Below, piece after piece: positions 60,148 through 64,000 of a stretch of 64,000 nucleotides of DNA. The position numbers and the translations under genes were made by a program. This stretch comes from Sulfurovum sp. TSL6 (GTDB taxonomy: Bacteria > Campylobacterota > Campylobacteria > Campylobacterales > Sulfurovaceae): assembly GCF_019972115.1 (NCBI RefSeq), contig NZ_BPFJ01000001.1, positions 744,001-808,000 of the forward strand, given 5' to 3'. Position 1 is the first letter of the stretch. Each line of letters begins with the position of its first letter. Below the pieces are notes generated by a model. It was given only the letters and a program-made list of their open reading frames with translations, was not told the DNA's origin and ran no database searches.

Positions 60148-61882
60148 TTTTCTTTTCTCCTTCTTTTAATGGTTTTAACCACAATATCTCATAGGGTTGC
60201 ATGATAAATATTCCTTCTTTTATCTGTCGATGTGAAATAATATCCATAAATACATCTTCTTTATAGGGTGACAAATCCACTTCAATTTCTGTTTTTTGGA
60301 AATTGTGTAGAGCGATAAGAAATTCATTACTCTCTTTACCATAATGTTTTATAGCAAAAACCTCTTTACCCAGTGATAAAAATTCAAACTTGGCAAAAGG
60401 GTCAAAACAAGGTTCATGAATACGTATCGAAATGAGTTGTTTATAACGTTTTAACAAATTATTACGTAGACTTCCTTCTTCACTCAGCTCCTCTATGATG
60501 TTGTCAAAATTTAATCTTTCACGATTGATGGCTCGATTTCGTCTCGTTTTTCTCACTGCTTCATGATAATTTCGAGATCCGACAAGTGAGTGAAAATAGA
60601 TACCTGGAACCCCAGGCATGGCTAATACAACAGCTTGGGAAAGTATCATACGTTTAAGTCGCAATGTATCATCCTCATCAGGGTGGGTTAAAATATCTAT
60701 ATAGCTACAGTTTAACTCATAAGGAGATTTCTCCTCCTCACCCACACTTCGATATGAGACTAAACCACCATGTGCGTTGCAAGAGTTCACTAAGAAGTTC
60801 AACTCATCCTTATCAAGAATATTACTCACTGCCCGTACTCCGATACCATCATGACTGGCTGTAAAATTAAAGAAACAGACCCTGTCACTCGGAAGAGTTA
60901 AGCTCTTAGCCCATGCTGTCAATTTAGTGGTGTCTCCCGATAAAACAGAAAATGCCAAGAGTGGCGGAAGGGCAAAGTTATAAACCATATGTGCTTCGTC
61001 AGTCCCATTACCAAAATAGGAGATATTTTCATCATGTGGCACATTGGTCTCAGTAATGATAATGATCTCAGGAGCCACAGCATGGATCACCTCACGCATA
61101 AGTTGTATCAGTTCATGGGTCTGTGGCAGATGCACACAGTTTGTGCCTATCTCTTTCCAGATAAAGGCAATTGCATCAAGTCTTACAAGCGATGCACCTT
61201 TTTCTATATAAAAAAGCAGTACATCCAACACTTTGAGCAAGACCTTATAGTTCGCATAATTTAAATCCACTTGATCAGCACTGAATGTTGTCCAAATATG
61301 ACGGATACTTCCTTCATCATCATTGAACTCAGTGAGTAAGGGGGTCGTCCGTGGTCGTACTACAGCCGATAGATCGAGCGAAGGATCAAGTTCGGTGAAA
61401 AAGTTATAATATTCAGGATCATTGGCCAAATACTTTTCAAACCAATGGCTCAGTTGACTCATGTGGTTAATGACACCATCAAACATAAGACGGTGATTTT
61501 GATTCAGTGCTTTAATATCTTTCCATGAACCTTTTAAAGGGCAGACGCCTTTATAATCTACAATGGAAAAACCATCATCACTCGAATAAGGGTAAAATGG
61601 CAAAATATGTACACTGTTAATGCAGTCTTGGGCATACTCATTTAAAAATCTCTTAAGCGTAGCTAATGCCGTTTCTCCTTCATGAAAGATCTGGTCACCG
61701 TAGGTAATCAGTATCACATCTTTTTCAGTCATCACATAGGGTTTGCTTTCAACCTTTTCCTGATACTCCTTGATCATTGCACATACGGCATCATATGCCA
61801 AAGAGGCATCCTCTTTGCTGTAGATACTTTCAAGATAATATTTAATAAGGTCCAATCTTTCTTTACTATCTCTTTCTAACAT
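60140..61882 (-). CDS. GH13_18 glucoside phosphorylase (sucrose/glucosylglycerate phosphorylase type)
   Basis: 580 residues with the GH13 barrel: YGDQIFHEGE at the start, DGVINHMS, the nucleophile Asp in LVRLDAIAF near residue 235, the acid/base Glu in IITETNVPH near 280 and the stabiliser Asp in TASHDGIGVRA. The size and order fit GH13 subfamily 18, whose members split sucrose, sucrose-6-phosphate or glucosylglycerate with phosphate to give glucose-1-phosphate. Next to a GT81-like synthase and a glycerate kinase, glucosylglycerate is the likelier substrate, by context rather than by seen specificity residues. It overlaps the GT gene by seven bases. Confidence 0.85.
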   Translation of the reverse strand: MLERDSKERLDLIKYYLESIYSKEDASLAYDAVCAMIKEYQEKVESKPYVMTEKDVILITYGDQIFHEGETALATLKRFLNEYAQDCINSVHILPFYPYSSDDGFSIVDYKGVCPLKGSWKDIKALNQNHRLMFDGVINHMSQLSHWFEKYLANDPEYYNFFTELDPSLDLSAVVRPRTTPLLTEFNDDEGSIRHIWTTFSADQVDLNYANYKVLLKVLDVLLFYIEKGASLVRLDAIAFIWKEIGTNCVHLPQTHELIQLMREVIHAVAPEIIIITETNVPHDENISYFGNGTDEAHMVYNFALPPLLAFSVLSGDTTKLTAWAKSLTLPSDRVCFFNFTASHDGIGVRAVSNILDKDELNFLVNSCNAHGGLVSYRSVGEEEKSPYELNCSYIDILTHPDEDDTLRLKRMILSQAVVLAMPGVPGIYFHSLVGSRNYHEAVRKTRRNRAINRERLNFDNIIEELSEEGSLRNNLLKRYKQLISIRIHEPCFDPFAKFEFLSLGKEVFAIKHYGKESNEFLIALHNFQKTEIEVDLSPYKEDVFMDIISHRQIKEGIFIMQPYEILWLKPLKEGEKKND

Positions 61883-63105
61883 GAGCCATTATCCTTATTG
61901 ACAGCTTCTTTAAATAGATCTGATATCTCTGGCAATACAGAACGTATACTTGTCCATGCTGAAAGGGAAGGAACCCCCAGTGGATCTGCAAGAAAACTTT
62001 CACACGCCTCTTTGAGTGCATTATCAAAAGTTTCAACGGCATCTATCTCTTTTTTTCTATCAAAATTCAAAGCATTAAATTTAGCTACTGCATCATAGCG
62101 GGAAATGGCTCTTCGACTCTCATGAAAAAATGAGCTTCGCAGTGTGGTCAGTGACTCTTTAGAAAATGTCACCCCACTCTGTGTCATGACCCTGAAAATA
62201 GTTTGTGCAATATCAATGGCCATCTTTGCTACTCCACCTTCAAGCTCCTGGGCAGGGTTTTCTCCTAAGAGTTCTTGGTGTTTATGCTCATAACTCTCCA
62301 TGATCTCTGTTTGACAAATACGTCGCACAGAAGTTTTATCATAGACTTCACTCAGCGTTGATACCTCTAAGCCCCAGGTAGGTGAAATACGAATCCCCCG
62401 CGCAAGTGTACGGGTAAAGGCAAATTCTCCTGAAAGTGCATACCTGAAACTGTCCATATAGTTTAAATAGGCACTCTCTCCATAGGTACTTTTAAGTGCT
62501 TTGATCAGCGGAGTGTAAAAGAGCCTTGTGACACGTCCATGCAGCTTGTCTGTCACACGTGAGTAGTAGCCTTTGTTAAATTCAAAATCCAGTGCCGGGT
62601 GAATGATCGGGTAAAAAAGCCGAGCAGGAACTTCACGACTGTAGTTTACAATGTCGCAATCATGCAGGGCAAATGCAAAGGCATTTTTATCTGCAAGGGC
62701 ATAGCCCAGCATCGTCCATACATTTCGACCTTTTCCTTTAATCTTAATACTGTTAAATCCTAGATCACTAAACTCTTGGTAGAGTTTTTGAACATTAGGC
62801 CCATCATTCCAAAGTACTTCTACCCTCACATCGAGTGTGGACATGATCTCTTTAACCTTTTCAAACTCCTCTTCCGTTGCTCTGTCTAAGCCCAAAATGA
62901 TCTTATAAAGATATTTTATCCCTTTCAGTTCTTTAAGGATCTGTTGCATAGCCGGTGTTTCAAATTCTGAGTAAAGTGCAGGCAGAAGCAGCACCATATT
63001 GTGTCTTTTTGAGAACTTTTCTAACTCAACCTCCATCTCATCAAGTGTTCTATTTGAGAGATTTTGTAGTGTTGTGATTAATCCGTTTTGAAAAAAATCT
63101 GCCAT
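61876..63105 (-). CDS. GT81-like glucosyl-3-phosphoglycerate synthase
   Basis: 409 residues. The GT-A fold shows VLLLPALYSEFETPAMQQIL, LYKIILGLDRATEEEF, IKIKGKGRNVW and the metal motif HDCDIVNY near residue 150. PTWGLEVSTLSEVY and the C-terminal helical part match the GpgS/MpgS group, which joins a nucleotide-sugar hexose to 3-phosphoglycerate. With galU supplying UDP-glucose, the product would be glucosyl-3-phosphoglycerate, precursor of the compatible solute glucosylglycerate. No phosphatase (GpgP) gene is visible in the window. A CTCC-type ribosome site precedes the ATG (GGAGAA on the minus strand). Confidence 0.82.
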   Translation of the reverse strand: MADFFQNGLITTLQNLSNRTLDEMEVELEKFSKRHNMVLLLPALYSEFETPAMQQILKELKGIKYLYKIILGLDRATEEEFEKVKEIMSTLDVRVEVLWNDGPNVQKLYQEFSDLGFNSIKIKGKGRNVWTMLGYALADKNAFAFALHDCDIVNYSREVPARLFYPIIHPALDFEFNKGYYSRVTDKLHGRVTRLFYTPLIKALKSTYGESAYLNYMDSFRYALSGEFAFTRTLARGIRISPTWGLEVSTLSEVYDKTSVRRICQTEIMESYEHKHQELLGENPAQELEGGVAKMAIDIAQTIFRVMTQSGVTFSKESLTTLRSSFFHESRRAISRYDAVAKFNALNFDRKKEIDAVETFDNALKEACESFLADPLGVPSLSAWTSIRSVLPEISDLFKEAVNKDNGSC

Positions 63106-63115
63106 TGCTTCTCCT

Positions 63116-64000
63116 TTATTTTTTTAAGATGATCATAAAATCCATCACATTCGTTCCTGTAGAACCTATGGTAAAATCGGAATTTAGTGCTTTAAAAAAA
63201 GTATAACTGTCACTGTTTTTTAAATATGTTTTTGGTTTTAAGCCTTTTATTTTCATTTTTTTGTAAATATTTGATTCTAAAAAGGCGCCTGTTGCAGGCG
63301 AATTTCCATCGATACCATCACTCCCTGCAATTAAAATAGAGATCTTGTCCGAAACCAATGCATCTTCCAGCAGTCTTAGAGCCAACTCCTGGTTGCGACC
63401 TCCTTTACCCGTACCTTTGACTTCTGTGGTCGTCTCTCCGCCAAAAAGCAGACAAAAAGAGTCATATCTTTTGTCATACTCTTTTATTTTTTTAATTAGA
63501 TATTTCGCAGCCTCTTTAGAAGGTCCGTTGAGTGTATTCGTTACTATTTTTACCCTCTCAACTTTGCCTTTGATATACTTTTTTGCCTCTTTTAAAGCAA
63601 TCGTATTGTTTCCGATAATATGGTGAGGTATTTTACCGTTCATCATTGGAGCAGAACCGATAGTCTGTAGATCATCACCGATCACATCACTCAATACCAA
63701 AACCACCCCTTTGGCCTTTGTATGGTTCGCCAGTTTTCCACCTTTGATCTGAGAGATAGCTTTTCGTACACTGTTCATTGTTTGAATATCTATACCCGAA
63801 CCTAGCAATGCGGAGGATATTTTTTGAAAATTCTCTAAAGTGATGCCATCAATAGGTTTTTCGATCATGGCTGAAGCCCCACCTGAAAGACAGAAGATGA
63901 AAAAGTCATCTTCACCCATGGTTTGCATAGCTTCGATCAGTTTTTCTGCAGCGTCAATACTCTTTTGTGAAACTAAAGGATGTGTTGAAGTATGGTGTTC
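63116..64000 (-). CDS. Glycerate kinase (MOFRL/GckA type), cut by the window end
   Basis: The frame stays open through base 64000, so the N terminus is outside the window; the ATG at 63928 is internal. The visible 295 residues include HPLVSQKSIDAAEKLIEAM, FCLSGGASAMIEKP (the glycerate-binding SGGxSA motif), VLVLSDVIGDDLQTIGSAPM, LLFGGETTTEVKGTGKGGRNQELAL and AGSDGIDGNSPATGAFL. These are diagnostic of the type 2 glycerate kinase with MOFRL domain. It phosphorylates glycerate to 2- or 3-phosphoglycerate, fitting a cluster that makes or breaks down glucosylglycerate. Confidence 0.93.
   Translation of the reverse strand, partial: EHHTSTHPLVSQKSIDAAEKLIEAMQTMGEDDFFIFCLSGGASAMIEKPIDGITLENFQKISSALLGSGIDIQTMNSVRKAISQIKGGKLANHTKAKGVVLVLSDVIGDDLQTIGSAPMMNGKIPHHIIGNNTIALKEAKKYIKGKVERVKIVTNTLNGPSKEAAKYLIKKIKEYDKRYDSFCLLFGGETTTEVKGTGKGGRNQELALRLLEDALVSDKISILIAGSDGIDGNSPATGAFLESNIYKKMKIKGLKPKTYLKNSDSYTFFKALNSDFTIGSTGTNVMDFMIILKK

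Noticed and set aside
1-64000. tRNA, rRNA, prophage or insertion sequence in the window
   Set aside because: Intergenic gaps are short and I found no cloverleaf, no rRNA-like stretch, no transposase or integrase motif, and no terminal repeats with target duplications.

Overview
The window reads as a chromosomal segment of a free-living Campylobacterota bacterium close to Sulfurovum/Sulfurimonas. This is inferred from the low-GC coding style, dense short operons, the gene repertoire (RTCA-type central metabolism genes such as ppsA, cytosolic NiFe hydrogenase, many GGDEF/EAL proteins) and ATG overlaps of the TAATG/ATGA kind. I see no phage, insertion sequence, CRISPR array, rRNA or tRNA gene. 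Both window edges cut a gene (nhaA at the left, a glycerate kinase at the right).

Layout. 1-9.9 kb: Na+/H+ antiporter end, an RNA-processing beta-CASP nuclease, PEP synthase, an epimerase, an EEP phosphatase, then a MerR-type regulator divergent from a small AhpD-like/64-aa/thioredoxin-fold operon with a near-perfect dyad between them. 9.9-17.6 kb: RNase Z, a CDP-alcohol transferase, Hsp20, a DJ-1 protein overlapping a B12-dependent ribonucleotide reductase, and an NfeD-slipin membrane pair. 17.6-28.8 kb: a truncated acyl-ligase/ACP/acyltransferase fusion, MFS and GDPD genes, a Lon-like protease with alanine dehydrogenase, a zinc-less TraR/DksA protein and a tandem Usp protein. 28.9-34.1 kb: two convergent P-type cation ATPases. 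34.2-38.3 kb: an unusual two-gene NiFe hydrogenase whose small subunit is fused behind an FAD/NAD(P) oxidoreductase and a BFD-type [2Fe-2S] domain. 38.3-47 kb: housekeeping genes (metK, pfkA, valS, macro domain, LOG, Sel1).

48-59 kb is the most distinctive region. Three structured RNAs, all on the minus strand, fit the cyclic di-GMP class I (GEMM-I) riboswitch fold. Two lie in tandem before a DUF4382 lipoprotein and one lies before a 145-aa membrane protein. They lie among two GGDEF/EAL proteins, a five-heme lipoprotein cytochrome with an elaborate 5' leader, and a Y-family polymerase. All three RNAs carry the same unusual swap of a core base pair (C-G instead of the usual G-C next to the ligand). 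The simplest reading is a local surface-attachment and extracellular-protein island that both makes or degrades and senses c-di-GMP.

59.3-64 kb is one operon on the minus strand: glycerate kinase, a GT81-like glucosyl-phosphoglycerate synthase, a GH13_18-type phosphorylase and galU. Together they suggest synthesis and turnover of the compatible solute glucosylglycerate.
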